From Oxalobacteraceae bacterium (GTDB lineage Bacteria > Pseudomonadota > Gammaproteobacteria > Burkholderiales > Burkholderiaceae_D): a stretch of 9,656 nucleotides of DNA. Below, piece after piece: positions 1 through 7,188 of this stretch (positions within the stretch are counted from its first letter, which is position 1; the number at the start of each line of letters is the position of its first letter). The position numbers and the translations under genes are program-made. The stretch is from NCBI GenBank assembly GCA_947446335.1, contig CANFGA010000073.1, positions 1-9,656 on the forward strand. The letters are read 5' to 3'. The notes beneath the pieces are model-generated. The model made no database searches, had not been told where the DNA came from, and saw only the letters and a program-made list of their open reading frames with translations.

Positions 1-15
1 CTGAAGCTGCGCTGA
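1..15 (+). CDS. mraY: MraY C-terminus (partial, last four codons and stop)
   Basis: The window opens with codons reading L-K-L-R followed by TGA at 13-15. Proteobacterial MraY (phospho-MurNAc-pentapeptide transferase, the membrane enzyme that makes lipid I) commonly ends in a TLKLR- or TLKVR-like tail, and mraY normally sits directly before murD in dcw clusters. The stop overlaps the murD start by one base (TGATG, 13-17), which suggests translational coupling. The identification rests on four residues plus gene order, so it is a context-supported call; nothing else of the gene is visible. Confidence 0.75.
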   Translation: MKLR

Positions 16-1583
16 TGAACCTGCCGACAAACTCGCTGACGAGCTCGCCGATGAATTCATTGAGCAACTCATCGACCAACTACCACGGCAAACAGGCCTT
101 GGTGCTCGGGCTGGGTGAATCCGGGCTGGCGATGGCGCGCTGGCTGGCGCGCCAGGGTGCAACGCTGTGCGTGGCCGATACCCGCGCCGCGCCCGAGCGC
201 CTGGCGGCGTTGCGCTCTTGCGTGCCGGACGTGCGCTTCGTGGGCGGGCCTTTCTGCGCAGCGCTGCTCGATGGCATCGATTTCATCGCTGTCAGCCCGG
301 GTCTGTCGCCGCTGCATGAATTGGTCAGGCTGATCCCGGCCGTGCTGGCAAAAAATATCCCGCTCTGGGGCGAGATCGAATTGTTCGCCCAGGCGTTGCA
401 GCAATTGAGGCAAGAGCGCGCTTACCAGCCGAAGCTGATCGCGATCACCGGCACCAACGGCAAGACCACGGTCACCAGCCTGGTCGGCTTGTTGTGCGAG
501 CGCGCCGGCCTGCGCGTGCGCGTGGCGGGCAACATCAGCCCGGCCGCGCTCGACGTGCTGCGCGAAGCGCTGGACGATGCGGATGACGCTTTGCCTGAAG
601 TCTGGGTACTGGAATTGTCGAGCTTTCAGTTGCACACGACCTTTACCTTGCAAGCCGATGCGGCGACGGTGCTGAACCTGACCCAGGATCACCTCGACTG
701 GCATGGCGACATGGCCTCGTATGCGCGCGACAAGGCGCGCATCTTCGGGCCAGACACGGTGCGCGTGCTCAATCGCGATGACGAGGGCGTGATGCAGATG
801 GCCGATCCGGCTGCCGTGAGCGTGACCTTTGGCGCCGATGCGCCGCAAACTGCCGATTGCCTGGGCTTGCTAAGCGAGCGCGGCATCGTCTGGCTGGCGC
901 TGGCCGTGGCCGATGAACAGATCGAAAAGAAACGCAAAAAAAACGCCCCGGAACCGGTGCCCGAGCCTTGCACGATACAGCGTTTGATGCCGGCCGATGC
1001 ATTGAAAATTCGCGGTCAGCACAATGCCACCAATGCGCTCGCTGCGCTGGCGCTGTGCCGCGCGATCGGCTTGCCGCTGGCGCCGCTGTTGCACGCGCTG
1101 CGCGACTACCACGGCGAGCCGCACCGGGTCGAACTGGTGGCATCGATCAACGGTGTCGAGTATTACGACGACAGCAAGGGCACCAATGTCGGCGCGACCG
1201 CAGCGGCGATCGCTGGCCTGGGCGCGAGCCTGGGCAGCGCTCGCGTGCTGCTGATCGCCGGCGGCGAAGGCAAGGGCCAGGATTTTTCGCTGCTGTGTGG
1301 TCCTTGCGCCAAACATGCGCGCGCCGTGTTCCTGATTGGACGCGATGCGCCTTTGCTGCGCGCGGCGTTGACCGGGCCTGAAGCTGACGCGCTCGAGCTG
1401 ATCGATTGCGCCACTCTGGAACTGGCAGTGCAGCGCGCCAGCAGCATGGCCAGAACTGGCGACTGCGTGTTGCTCTCGCCAGCGTGTGCCAGCTTCGACA
1501 TGTTCGACAATTACGGCCATCGCGCGCAAGTGTTCGTCGCTGCCGTGCGCGAGATCGCTTTGGATCAGGGACAGGACATCTGA
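15..1583 (+). CDS. murD: UDP-N-acetylmuramoyl-L-alanine--D-glutamate ligase MurD
   Basis: Cytoplasmic Mur ligase that uses ATP to add D-glutamate to UDP-MurNAc-L-Ala in peptidoglycan precursor synthesis. The 522 residues show the N-terminal UDP-binding fold (GLGESGLAMARWL, about 32-44), the P-loop GTNGKTT (146-152), LELSSFQL (199-206), NLTQDHLDWH (221-230), a lysine at 240 aligning with the carbamylated Lys of E. coli MurD, GQHNATNALAA (335-345), DDSKGTN (385-391) and the C-terminal LLSPACASFDMFDNYGHR. It is longer than E. coli MurD (about 438 residues). Part of the excess is a Ser/Asn-rich N-terminus (2-22) encoded by a degenerate tandem repeat, and part a charged, proline-rich insert (about 301-320) before the C-terminal domain. 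I take ATG 15 as the start because it overlaps the presumed mraY stop; ATG 51 is an in-frame alternative that also keeps the whole fold. The stop overlaps ftsW as TGATG (1581-1585). Confidence 0.97.
   Translation: MNLPTNSLTSSPMNSLSNSSTNYHGKQALVLGLGESGLAMARWLARQGATLCVADTRAAPERLAALRSCVPDVRFVGGPFCAALLDGIDFIAVSPGLSPLHELVRLIPAVLAKNIPLWGEIELFAQALQQLRQERAYQPKLIAITGTNGKTTVTSLVGLLCERAGLRVRVAGNISPAALDVLREALDDADDALPEVWVLELSSFQLHTTFTLQADAATVLNLTQDHLDWHGDMASYARDKARIFGPDTVRVLNRDDEGVMQMADPAAVSVTFGADAPQTADCLGLLSERGIVWLALAVADEQIEKKRKKNAPEPVPEPCTIQRLMPADALKIRGQHNATNALAALALCRAIGLPLAPLLHALRDYHGEPHRVELVASINGVEYYDDSKGTNVGATAAAIAGLGASLGSARVLLIAGGEGKGQDFSLLCGPCAKHARAVFLIGRDAPLLRAALTGPEADALELIDCATLELAVQRASSMARTGDCVLLSPACASFDMFDNYGHRAQVFVAAVREIALDQGQDI
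18..77 (+). repeat. Degenerate 12-bp tandem repeat, five units, in the murD N-terminus
   Basis: Read in 12-base steps from 18, the sequence gives AACCTGCCGACA, AACTCGCTGACG, AGCTCGCCGATG, AATTCATTGAGC and AACTCATCGACC. These encode NLPT, NSLT, SSPM, NSLS and NSST. The units are related but diverged, and they precede the conserved MurD fold, which begins near residue 25. This looks like an old, decaying tandem expansion in a tolerant N-terminal extension. Confidence 0.6.
1573..1576 (+). promoter_or_regulatory. Shine-Dalgarno of ftsW
   Basis: AGGA lies six bases before the ATG at 1583, inside the last codons of murD. It supports the ATG that overlaps the murD stop as the real ftsW start, rather than the longer open frame reaching back to 1406, which lies wholly inside murD. 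Confidence 0.6.
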
Positions 1584-2794
1584 TGGCCTTTCAACTTCCA
1601 TTGTTCTTTTCCAAGGGTGCCTCGGCCAAGCCGCTGGACGGCGCCGCGCGCGCCTCGAAGATGATGGAGTACGACCAGCCTCTGGTCTGGGTCGTGGTGC
1701 TGTTGATGATGATGGGGATGGTGATGGTGTATTCGGCATCGATCTCGCTGCCGGATGCGTCGAAGTTTTCCAGTTACAGCAATTCCTATTTCCTGACGCG
1801 TCAAGCCACCTTCATCGCCATATCGATGATGGCTGGTTTCGTCGTGTTTCGCATCCCGATCGCCACCTTGCAAAAGGCGGCGCCGTATCTGTTCGGTTTC
1901 ACCTTGCTGCTGCTGGTGCTGGTGCTCATTCCCGGCATCGGCGTGGTCGTCAATGGCGGGCGGCGCTGGCTGTCGCTGAAGTTGTTCAACTTGCAGCCGT
2001 CCGAATTGATGAAGGTGGTTGCGGTGCTGTACGCGGCCGATTACACGGTGCGCAAGCAGGAATACATGCACAAGCTGCGCAAGGGCTTCATGCCGATGGC
2101 CGGTGCGGTCGGACTGGTCGGCTTGCTGCTGTTGCTGGAGCCCGATCTGGGCGCATTCGGCGTCATCGTTTGCATTGCGATGGGCATCCTGTTTTTGGGC
2201 GGCATCAACGTGGTCTGGTTCGGCGGCATCGTTGCGGTGCTGGTCGGTGTTTTTGTTGGCATCATCTCGTTTTCGCAATTTCGCCGCGAGCGCGTTTTCG
2301 CCTACCTCAATCCGTGGCAGGAAGACAATGCGCTGAACAAGGCGTACCAGTTGACACATTCCTTGATCGCATTCGGGCGCGGCGAGTTCTTCGGCGTTGG
2401 CCTGGGCGCCAGCGTCGAGAAGCTGCATTACCTGCCGGAAGCGCACACCGACTTCCTGCTGGCAGTGATCGGCGAAGAGCTCGGCCTGGCCGGCGTGCTG
2501 GTCGTGATCGCGATGTTTTACTGGATCATCAAGCGCGCCTTCGATATCGGGCGCCAGGCGATCGCGATCGACCAGACCTTTGCCGGCTTGACGGCCAAGG
2601 GCATCGGGATCTGGATCGGGGTGCAAACCTTCATCAACATGGGCGTCAACCTCGGCTTGCTGCCGACCAAGGGGCTGACCTTGCCGTTGATGAGCTATGG
2701 CGGTTCGGGGGTGTTGATCAATTGCGTCGGTCTGGCGATCCTGCTGCGCATCGATTATGAAAACCGGGTGCTGATGCGTGGAGGGCGTTTGTGA
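1583..2794 (+). CDS. ftsW: Septal peptidoglycan glycosyltransferase FtsW (SEDS family)
   Basis: Polytopic inner-membrane SEDS protein that polymerises lipid II into septal glycan strands together with its partner transpeptidase FtsI. The 403 residues start with a cytoplasmic tail of about 30 residues, followed by roughly ten hydrophobic segments (about 33-51, 72-90, 100-122, 143-156, 171-186, 190-206, 209-230, 291-316, 340-360 and 370-389). Family motifs are NGGRRWLSL (124-132), QPSELMK (138-144), LEPDLG (185-190), NPWQ (243-246), LPEAHTDF (284-291) and SYGGSG (371-376). Asp290 in EAHTDF aligns with the Asp shown to be essential in E. coli FtsW (D297). Length is near the family norm. It overlaps murD by one base upstream and murG by four bases (GTGA) downstream, so translation of the three is probably coupled. 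RodA is the paralogous alternative, but the dcw location and EAHTDF context favour FtsW. Confidence 0.97.
   Translation: MAFQLPLFFSKGASAKPLDGAARASKMMEYDQPLVWVVVLLMMMGMVMVYSASISLPDASKFSSYSNSYFLTRQATFIAISMMAGFVVFRIPIATLQKAAPYLFGFTLLLLVLVLIPGIGVVVNGGRRWLSLKLFNLQPSELMKVVAVLYAADYTVRKQEYMHKLRKGFMPMAGAVGLVGLLLLLEPDLGAFGVIVCIAMGILFLGGINVVWFGGIVAVLVGVFVGIISFSQFRRERVFAYLNPWQEDNALNKAYQLTHSLIAFGRGEFFGVGLGASVEKLHYLPEAHTDFLLAVIGEELGLAGVLVVIAMFYWIIKRAFDIGRQAIAIDQTFAGLTAKGIGIWIGVQTFINMGVNLGLLPTKGLTLPLMSYGGSGVLINCVGLAILLRIDYENRVLMRGGRL
2780..2785 (+). promoter_or_regulatory. Strong Shine-Dalgarno of murG
   Basis: GGAGGG lies five bases before the GTG at 2791. This is the best ribosome binding site at any start in the Mur part of the window. 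It argues that the GTG overlapping the ftsW stop is used, even though several in-frame ATG codons follow within 70 bases. Confidence 0.7.
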
Positions 2795-3915
2795 CATCAA
2801 CGCAATCAATGAAACCGATGAATCCGATGAAATCAATGAAATCGACACACTTGATGATCATGGCTGCCGGCACCGGCGGCCACATTTTCCCCGGCCTGGC
2901 GATCGCGCAGACGATGCGCGAGCGCGGCTGGACAGTGACGTGGCTGGGCACGACGCACGGGATGGAACAGGATCTGGTGCCACGCCATGGGATCGAACTC
3001 GACGCCATCGATTTCAGCGGCATGCGCGGCAAGGGCTGGCGCCATACGCTGGCCGGTGCCTTCAAGCTGCTGGCCAGTTTTGTCAGTTGCTGGCGCTTCG
3101 TCAAGCGCCGCCGGCCCGACGTGGTGCTGGGCATGGGTGGTTACGTGACGCTGCCGGGCGGCTTGATGGCGCGCTCGCGCGGCGTGCCTTTGGTGTTGGT
3201 CAATGCCGATGCGGCGCTGCTGCTGTCGAACAAGGTACTGGCACCGTTCGCACAGCAAGTCTGTTTCGGTTTTCCTGCCAACTTCGGTAATGCTGCCGGC
3301 AAGGCCACCGTGACCGGCAATCCGGTGCGGCGCGCGATCCTGGACATGGCTGCGCCGCAGCCGCGTTTTGCCGATCGCAGCGGCGTGCTGCGCATCCTGG
3401 TCGTGGGCGGCAGCCTGGGCGCCAAAGCATTGAACGATGCTGTGCCGGCCGCGCTGGCTTTGATCGCGCCCGAGCAGCGCCCGCTGCTGACGCACCAGTC
3501 CGGCAAGAAGAACATCGATGCGCTGCGCGCCGCGTACGCGCAAGCGGGCGTGGCTGCCAACGTGGTCGACTTCATCGATGACATGGCGAGCGCCTATGCC
3601 GAAGCCGATCTGGTAATCTGCCGCGCCGGCGCGATCACCTTGTCCGAGCTCACTGCCGCTGGTGTGGCCAGCGTGCTGGTGCCGCTGGTGGCGTCGACGA
3701 CATCGCATCAACGCGACAACGCACATTGGATGGCGCAGCAGGGCGCGGCGATCCACTTGCCGCAGACCCAATTGACGCCCGCCAGTCTGGCTGCCTTGTT
3801 GCTCGATTTGCAGCGCGACGCTTGCTTGAAGATGGCGCTGGCGGCGCGCGCCGTCGGCAAGCAGGGCGCCAACGAGGCGATCGCCGAGGTGCTGGAACAA
3901 CTGGCAGGCGCTTGA
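2791..3915 (+). CDS. murG: Lipid II synthase MurG (undecaprenyl-PP-MurNAc-pentapeptide GlcNAc transferase)
   Basis: Membrane-associated GT-B glycosyltransferase that moves GlcNAc from UDP-GlcNAc to lipid I, giving lipid II. From the GTG start it has 374 residues. Visible motifs are the glycine loop GTGGHIFPGLA (27-37), GMGGYVTLPGG (114-124), GNPVRR (176-181), the second glycine loop GGSLGAKALN (206-215), FIDDMASAY (261-269), CRAGAITLSELTAAG (277-291, with Glu286 at the position that binds the UDP ribose) and HQRDNAHW (306-313). Two segments differ from E. coli. The HEQN acceptor-side motif is replaced by VNAD (137-140), and the loop before the Gln/Asn contacts reads PLVASTTSHQ. The first 20 residues are Met/Lys/Pro/Ser-rich and repeat-encoded, and the core begins near Leu21, so ATG 2836 or nearby could also serve as start. 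An 86-base spacer follows before murC. Confidence 0.96.
   Translation: MTSTQSMKPMNPMKSMKSTHLMIMAAGTGGHIFPGLAIAQTMRERGWTVTWLGTTHGMEQDLVPRHGIELDAIDFSGMRGKGWRHTLAGAFKLLASFVSCWRFVKRRRPDVVLGMGGYVTLPGGLMARSRGVPLVLVNADAALLLSNKVLAPFAQQVCFGFPANFGNAAGKATVTGNPVRRAILDMAAPQPRFADRSGVLRILVVGGSLGAKALNDAVPAALALIAPEQRPLLTHQSGKKNIDALRAAYAQAGVAANVVDFIDDMASAYAEADLVICRAGAITLSELTAAGVASVLVPLVASTTSHQRDNAHWMAQQGAAIHLPQTQLTPASLAALLLDLQRDACLKMALAARAVGKQGANEAIAEVLEQLAGA
2809..2844 (+). repeat. 9-bp tandem repeat, four units, each starting with ATG, at the murG start
   Basis: Four consecutive 9-mers fit ATGAAWYCR: ATGAAACCG, ATGAATCCG, ATGAAATCA and ATGAAATCG. They encode MKP, MNP, MKS and MKS in the murG frame, so each unit adds an in-frame ATG upstream of the conserved fold. 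Only the GTG at 2791 has a clear Shine-Dalgarno sequence at good spacing. The repeat is directly visible; any effect on start choice is inference. Confidence 0.75.
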
Positions 3916-3936
3916 AAGAAAATGTAACAAATGAAC

Positions 3937-4006
3937 ACGGCATGAACTGGCAGAGAAAAGATACAGCATGAACAGAGAGCAGACAGCATGGGACCAACAG
4001 CATGAA
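3937..4006 (+). repeat. ACAGCATGRR direct repeats filling the murG-murC spacer and covering the murC start
   Basis: The 86 bases between the murG stop and the murC ATG hold no gene of ordinary size. Four related 10-mers occur at 3937-3946 (ACGGCATGAA), 3963-3972 (ACAGCATGAA), 3983-3992 (ACAGCATGGG) and 3997-4006 (ACAGCATGAA). The last contains the murC start codon. Each carries an ATG, and three form ATGA stop/start overlaps (3942-3945, 3968-3971 and 4002-4005). Short ORFs starting at 3931, 3942, 3968 and 3988 run through the spacer. No convincing terminator or sigma-70 promoter is visible here. Confidence 0.65.
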
Positions 4007-5399
4007 GCATAAAGTCAAGAACATTCATTTCGTCGGCATCGGCGGCAGCGGCATGAGCGGCATCGCCGAAGTGCTGGTCAACCTCGGCTATCGCGTCTCC
4101 GGTTCGGACCTGGGCAGCAACGCCGCCACCGCGCGCCTGCAAGAGATGGGCGTGACAGTGGCGTTGGGCCACGCCGCCGGCAATATCGAGGGCGCTGATG
4201 CGGTCGTCACCTCGACCGCAGTGCGGCAAGACAATCCGGAAGTCGTGGCCGCGCGTGCGTGCCAGATTCCGATCGTGCCGCGCGCGGTCATGCTTGCTGA
4301 ATTGATGCGCCTCAAGCGCGGCATCGCGATCGCGGGCACGCACGGCAAGACCACCACCACGAGTCTGGTGGCGTCGGTGCTGGCGCAAGGCGGGCTGGAT
4401 CCGACTTTTGTCATCGGCGGGCGCTTGAACAGCGCCGGCGCCAATGCCAAGCTGGGCACCGGCGACTATCTGGTAGCCGAGGCCGACGAGTCCGACGCGT
4501 CGTTCCTGAACCTGTCGCCGATGATCGAAGTGATCACCAACATCGACGCTGATCACATGGAAACCTACGAGCACGACTTCGAAAAATTGAAGATGGCGTT
4601 CGTCCAGTTCACCCAGCGCTTGCCGTTTTACGGGCGCGCGATGCTGTGCATCGACGATCAGCATGTGCGCGACATCATCCCCTTCATTTCGAAGCCGATC
4701 ACGACTTACGGCTTTCACCCGGATGCCCAGGTGCGCGCCGTGGATGCGCGCGCCTGCGGCCTGGAGATGCATTTCACGGTGCTGCAGCATGGCTATCCTG
4801 ACATGGACGTGGTGCTCAATCAGCCCGGCATGCACAATGTGCAAAATGCCTGTTCGGCCATTGCGATCGCGCGCGAAATCGGCATCGCCGACAGCGCGAC
4901 GCGCCAGGCGCTGGCCGAGTTTCGCGGCGTCGGGCGCCGCTTCACGCGCTATGGTGAGCGGGCGCTGCCCGGCGGCGGCAGTTTTGCTCTGGTCGATGAT
5001 TTCGGCCACCATCCGGTCGAACTCGACGTCACGCTGGCCGCAGCGCGCGGTGCCTATCCGGGGCGGCGATTGTTGCTGGCATTCCAGCCGCATCGCTACA
5101 GCCGCACGCGCGACCTGTTCGAAGACTTCGTCAAGGTGCTCGGTCAGGCCGATGTGCTGGTGCTGGCCGAAGTCTATGCCGCCGGTGAAGCAGCGATCGT
5201 GGCAGCGGACGCGCGCTCGCTGGCGCATGCGCTGCGCGCGCGCGGCAAGATCGAACCGATCTTCGTCGAGGCCATGGCCGACATGGCCGACACCATCGTC
5301 TCGGTGGCGCAAGATGGCGACGTCGTCATCACGATGGGAGCAGGATCGATCAGCGGCGTGCCGCAGCAACTCACTACATTGACCAAGGCTTTCAAATGA
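4002..5399 (+). CDS. murC: UDP-N-acetylmuramate--L-alanine ligase MurC
   Basis: Cytoplasmic Mur ligase that commits UDP-MurNAc to peptidoglycan by adding L-alanine with ATP. The 465 residues carry the N-terminal MurC signature HFVGIGGSGMSGIA (9-22), the P-loop GTHGKTTTT (112-120), VAEADESD (158-165), ITNIDADHMETY (178-189), GMHNVQNACSAIA (276-288), FRGVGRRF (307-314), DDFGHHPVE (332-340) and FQPHRYSRTR (361-370). FGHHP and PHRYSR are typical of MurC, separating it from MurD, MurE, MurF and Mpl. Length is close to the family norm. ATG 4002 places the fold eight residues in, as expected. Its Shine-Dalgarno is weak: GGGA at 3990-3993, eight bases upstream, within the repeat-filled spacer. The stop overlaps ddlB as ATGA (5396-5399). 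Confidence 0.97.
   Translation: MKHKVKNIHFVGIGGSGMSGIAEVLVNLGYRVSGSDLGSNAATARLQEMGVTVALGHAAGNIEGADAVVTSTAVRQDNPEVVAARACQIPIVPRAVMLAELMRLKRGIAIAGTHGKTTTTSLVASVLAQGGLDPTFVIGGRLNSAGANAKLGTGDYLVAEADESDASFLNLSPMIEVITNIDADHMETYEHDFEKLKMAFVQFTQRLPFYGRAMLCIDDQHVRDIIPFISKPITTYGFHPDAQVRAVDARACGLEMHFTVLQHGYPDMDVVLNQPGMHNVQNACSAIAIAREIGIADSATRQALAEFRGVGRRFTRYGERALPGGGSFALVDDFGHHPVELDVTLAAARGAYPGRRLLLAFQPHRYSRTRDLFEDFVKVLGQADVLVLAEVYAAGEAAIVAADARSLAHALRARGKIEPIFVEAMADMADTIVSVAQDGDVVITMGAGSISGVPQQLTTLTKAFK
5385..5388 (+). promoter_or_regulatory. Shine-Dalgarno of the D-Ala-D-Ala ligase gene
   Basis: AAGG lies seven bases before the ATG at 5396, within the end of murC. It supports the start that overlaps the murC stop. 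Confidence 0.5.
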
Positions 5400-6364
5400 C
5401 CCCACTTTCACCAGCAGAAGCATCCGCCTTCGGCAAGGTCGGCGTGCTGTTCGGAGGCCGCTCGGCCGAGCGCGAGATTTCAATCATGTCGGGCCACGGC
5501 GTACTGCAAGCGTTGAAGAGCCGGGGCGTCGACGCCCACGCCTTCGATCCGGGCCAGCGCACGCTGGCCGAACTCGCCGCAGAGAATTTTGATCGGGTCT
5601 TCATCGCCTTGCACGGGCGTTTCGGCGAAGACGGCAGTTTGCAAGGCGCGCTGGAGCAACTCGGCATTCCCTACACCGGCAGCGGCGTGATGGCGTGCGC
5701 GATCGGCATGGACAAGGTCTACACCAAATTGATCTGGCTGATGAAGGGTTTGCCCACGCCCAAGTATGCGGTGCTGGACAAGAGCACCGATCTGGCGCGC
5801 GTGGTGGCTGACCTGGGCTTACCTTTGATCGTCAAGCCGCCGCATGAAGGCTCGACCATAGGCATCACCAAGGTTGGCGCGGGCTGTGACTTGCAAGCCG
5901 CTTACGATGTCGCGGCCCAGTTCGACGATGTGGTGCTGGCCGAAGAATTCGTCACCGGGCGCGAATTCACCGTCGCGGTGCTGGGCAAGGGCGCTAGTGC
6001 GCGCGCCTTGCCAGTGGTGGAAATCGTGGCGCCGGCCGGCAACTACGATTACCAGGCCAAGTATTTTACCGACGACACCCAGTATTTTTGCCCGGCCGAG
6101 CTCAATGCCGACACGCGCGCCGAGATGGAGCGCATCGCCGTGGAAGCCTATCGCGCGCTGGACTGCGAAGGCTGGGGGCGGATCGACGTGCTGCTGCGCG
6201 CCTCTGACAACAAGCAATTCTTGCTCGAAGTCAATACCTCGCCGGGGATGACCACGCACTCGCTGGTGCCGATGGCGGCGCGCGCAGTGGGCATCAGCTA
6301 TGAAGACTTGTGCCTGGAAATTTTGCGCTCGGCAAGTCTGAAGATGTCCAAGGGACGGGGCTAA
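5396..6364 (+). CDS. ddlB: D-alanine--D-alanine ligase (DdlB type)
   Basis: ATP-grasp enzyme that joins two D-alanines for addition to the stem peptide by MurF. The 322 residues show GVLFGGRSAEREIS (16-29, with Glu25 aligning with E. coli Glu15), ALHGRFGEDGSLQG (71-84), YTGSG (93-97), IVKPPHEGSTIGI (145-157), the omega-loop YQAKYFTDDTQYFCPA (219-234) and the metal-binding LLEVNTSPGMTTHS (276-289). The Lys-Tyr pair in AKY is what D-Ala-D-Ala ligases have; D-Ala-D-lactate ligases of vancomycin-resistant bacteria differ there, so a normal D-Ala terminus is expected. The N-terminus is about ten residues longer than in E. coli DdlB. Position between murC and ftsQ is the usual one for ddlB. It ends with TAA eight bases before ftsQ. 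Confidence 0.96.
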   Translation: MTPLSPAEASAFGKVGVLFGGRSAEREISIMSGHGVLQALKSRGVDAHAFDPGQRTLAELAAENFDRVFIALHGRFGEDGSLQGALEQLGIPYTGSGVMACAIGMDKVYTKLIWLMKGLPTPKYAVLDKSTDLARVVADLGLPLIVKPPHEGSTIGITKVGAGCDLQAAYDVAAQFDDVVLAEEFVTGREFTVAVLGKGASARALPVVEIVAPAGNYDYQAKYFTDDTQYFCPAELNADTRAEMERIAVEAYRALDCEGWGRIDVLLRASDNKQFLLEVNTSPGMTTHSLVPMAARAVGISYEDLCLEILRSASLKMSKGRG

Positions 6365-6372
6365 AATCAACC

Positions 6373-7179
6373 ATGTGGCAAGACGCTAAAACCCTGAATG
6401 CGGCAAGCAATGGCCTGATGGTGCTGGTCATGCTGGCCTGCGCGGCGGCCGGCGTCTGGTGGCTGGCGCAGATGCCGATGTTCACGCTGCGCACGATCCG
6501 CATCGAGATCATGGATCAGGCCGAGTTGCGCCATGTGAATCATCTGACGCTGCGCAGCAGTACTTTGGGCAAGATCAAGGGCAATTTTTTCACCAGCAAC
6601 CTTGATACCGTGCGACAAGCGTTCGAGTCGGTGCCTTGGGTGCGCCGCGCCACCGTGCGGCGCGAATGGCCGAACCAGTTGATCGTGGCGCTGGAAGAGC
6701 ATCAAGTGATGGGAACCTGGGGCGAGGACGGACGCTTGCTGTCGACCAAGGGTGAATTGTTTACCGCCAATGTGGCCGAGGCCGAAGACGACCATTTTTT
6801 ACCCGAGTTTTCGGGGCCCGAGGGCAGCGAGAAAGAAGTGCTGCACCGCTTCGATGAATTGCGCACCTGGTTTGCGCCGCTGAAGCTGGAACCGCAGGCG
6901 CTGGCGTTATCAAGCCGCTATGCGTGGACCGTGAAGCTCGACAACGGCATGAGCGTCGCGCTCGGGCGCGAGCAGAGCGCGAACATGTTGAAAGAGCGGG
7001 TCGATCGCTTGACCGGCATTTATCCGCAATTGGCGAGCCGGCTCAAGGATATCGACACGATCGACATGCGCTACCCTAACGGACTGGCGCTGAGCGCGCA
7101 TGGCCTGGCCATCTCGGACACCCATCCCGCCATCGCAGCACCGAAAAAGAATTTACCACCAATCCGCAAGCTACCGTAG
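6373..7179 (+). CDS. ftsQ: Cell division protein FtsQ
   Basis: Bitopic inner-membrane protein that links FtsA/FtsZ in the cytoplasm to FtsB, FtsL, FtsW and FtsI at the septum. From ATG 6373 it has 268 residues: a short cytoplasmic tail (1-13), one membrane helix (about 14-33), a periplasmic POTRA domain (about 38-109: FTLRTIRIE, then SVPWVRRATVRREWPNQLIV) and a beta domain containing LDNGMSVALGRE (189-200) and IDTIDMRYPNGLAL (227-240). The open frame continues upstream to a GTG at 6310, but that stretch lies inside ddlB and would put about 20 extra polar residues before the usual start. No strong Shine-Dalgarno is visible: GGGG at 6357-6360 is 12 bases away, so translation may depend on coupling to ddlB. 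The N-terminal tail is shorter than in E. coli. ftsA follows after nine bases. Confidence 0.94.
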   Translation: MWQDAKTLNAASNGLMVLVMLACAAAGVWWLAQMPMFTLRTIRIEIMDQAELRHVNHLTLRSSTLGKIKGNFFTSNLDTVRQAFESVPWVRRATVRREWPNQLIVALEEHQVMGTWGEDGRLLSTKGELFTANVAEAEDDHFLPEFSGPEGSEKEVLHRFDELRTWFAPLKLEPQALALSSRYAWTVKLDNGMSVALGREQSANMLKERVDRLTGIYPQLASRLKDIDTIDMRYPNGLALSAHGLAISDTHPAIAAPKKNLPPIRKLP

Positions 7180-7188
7180 GCAACAGAA

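Noticed and set aside
1406..1582. Upstream extension of the ftsW open frame
   Set aside because: It overlaps the conserved C-terminus of murD, adds an Arg-rich sequence foreign to FtsW, and the ATG at 1583 has its own Shine-Dalgarno and the TGATG junction.
3907..3918. GGCGCTTGAAAG at the murG stop is identical to part of the hairpin arm at 8578-8589
   Set aside because: A rough random expectation for a window this size is around ten matching 12-mer pairs over both strands, and the murG copy has no partner arm nearby, so it needs no special explanation.
3708..5483. Long open frame on the minus strand (591 codons) opposite murG, murC and ddlB
   Set aside because: It lies opposite three clearly conserved genes, its product is Arg/His/Ala/Gln-rich without recognisable motifs, and such antisense frames are common in GC-rich DNA. 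The minus-strand frames at 1565-2848 and 7171-8538 were rejected for the same reason.
6310..6372. GTG-initiated extension of ftsQ
   Set aside because: It lies within ddlB and would add polar residues unlike FtsQ N-termini. ATG 6373 gives the expected short tail and membrane helix.
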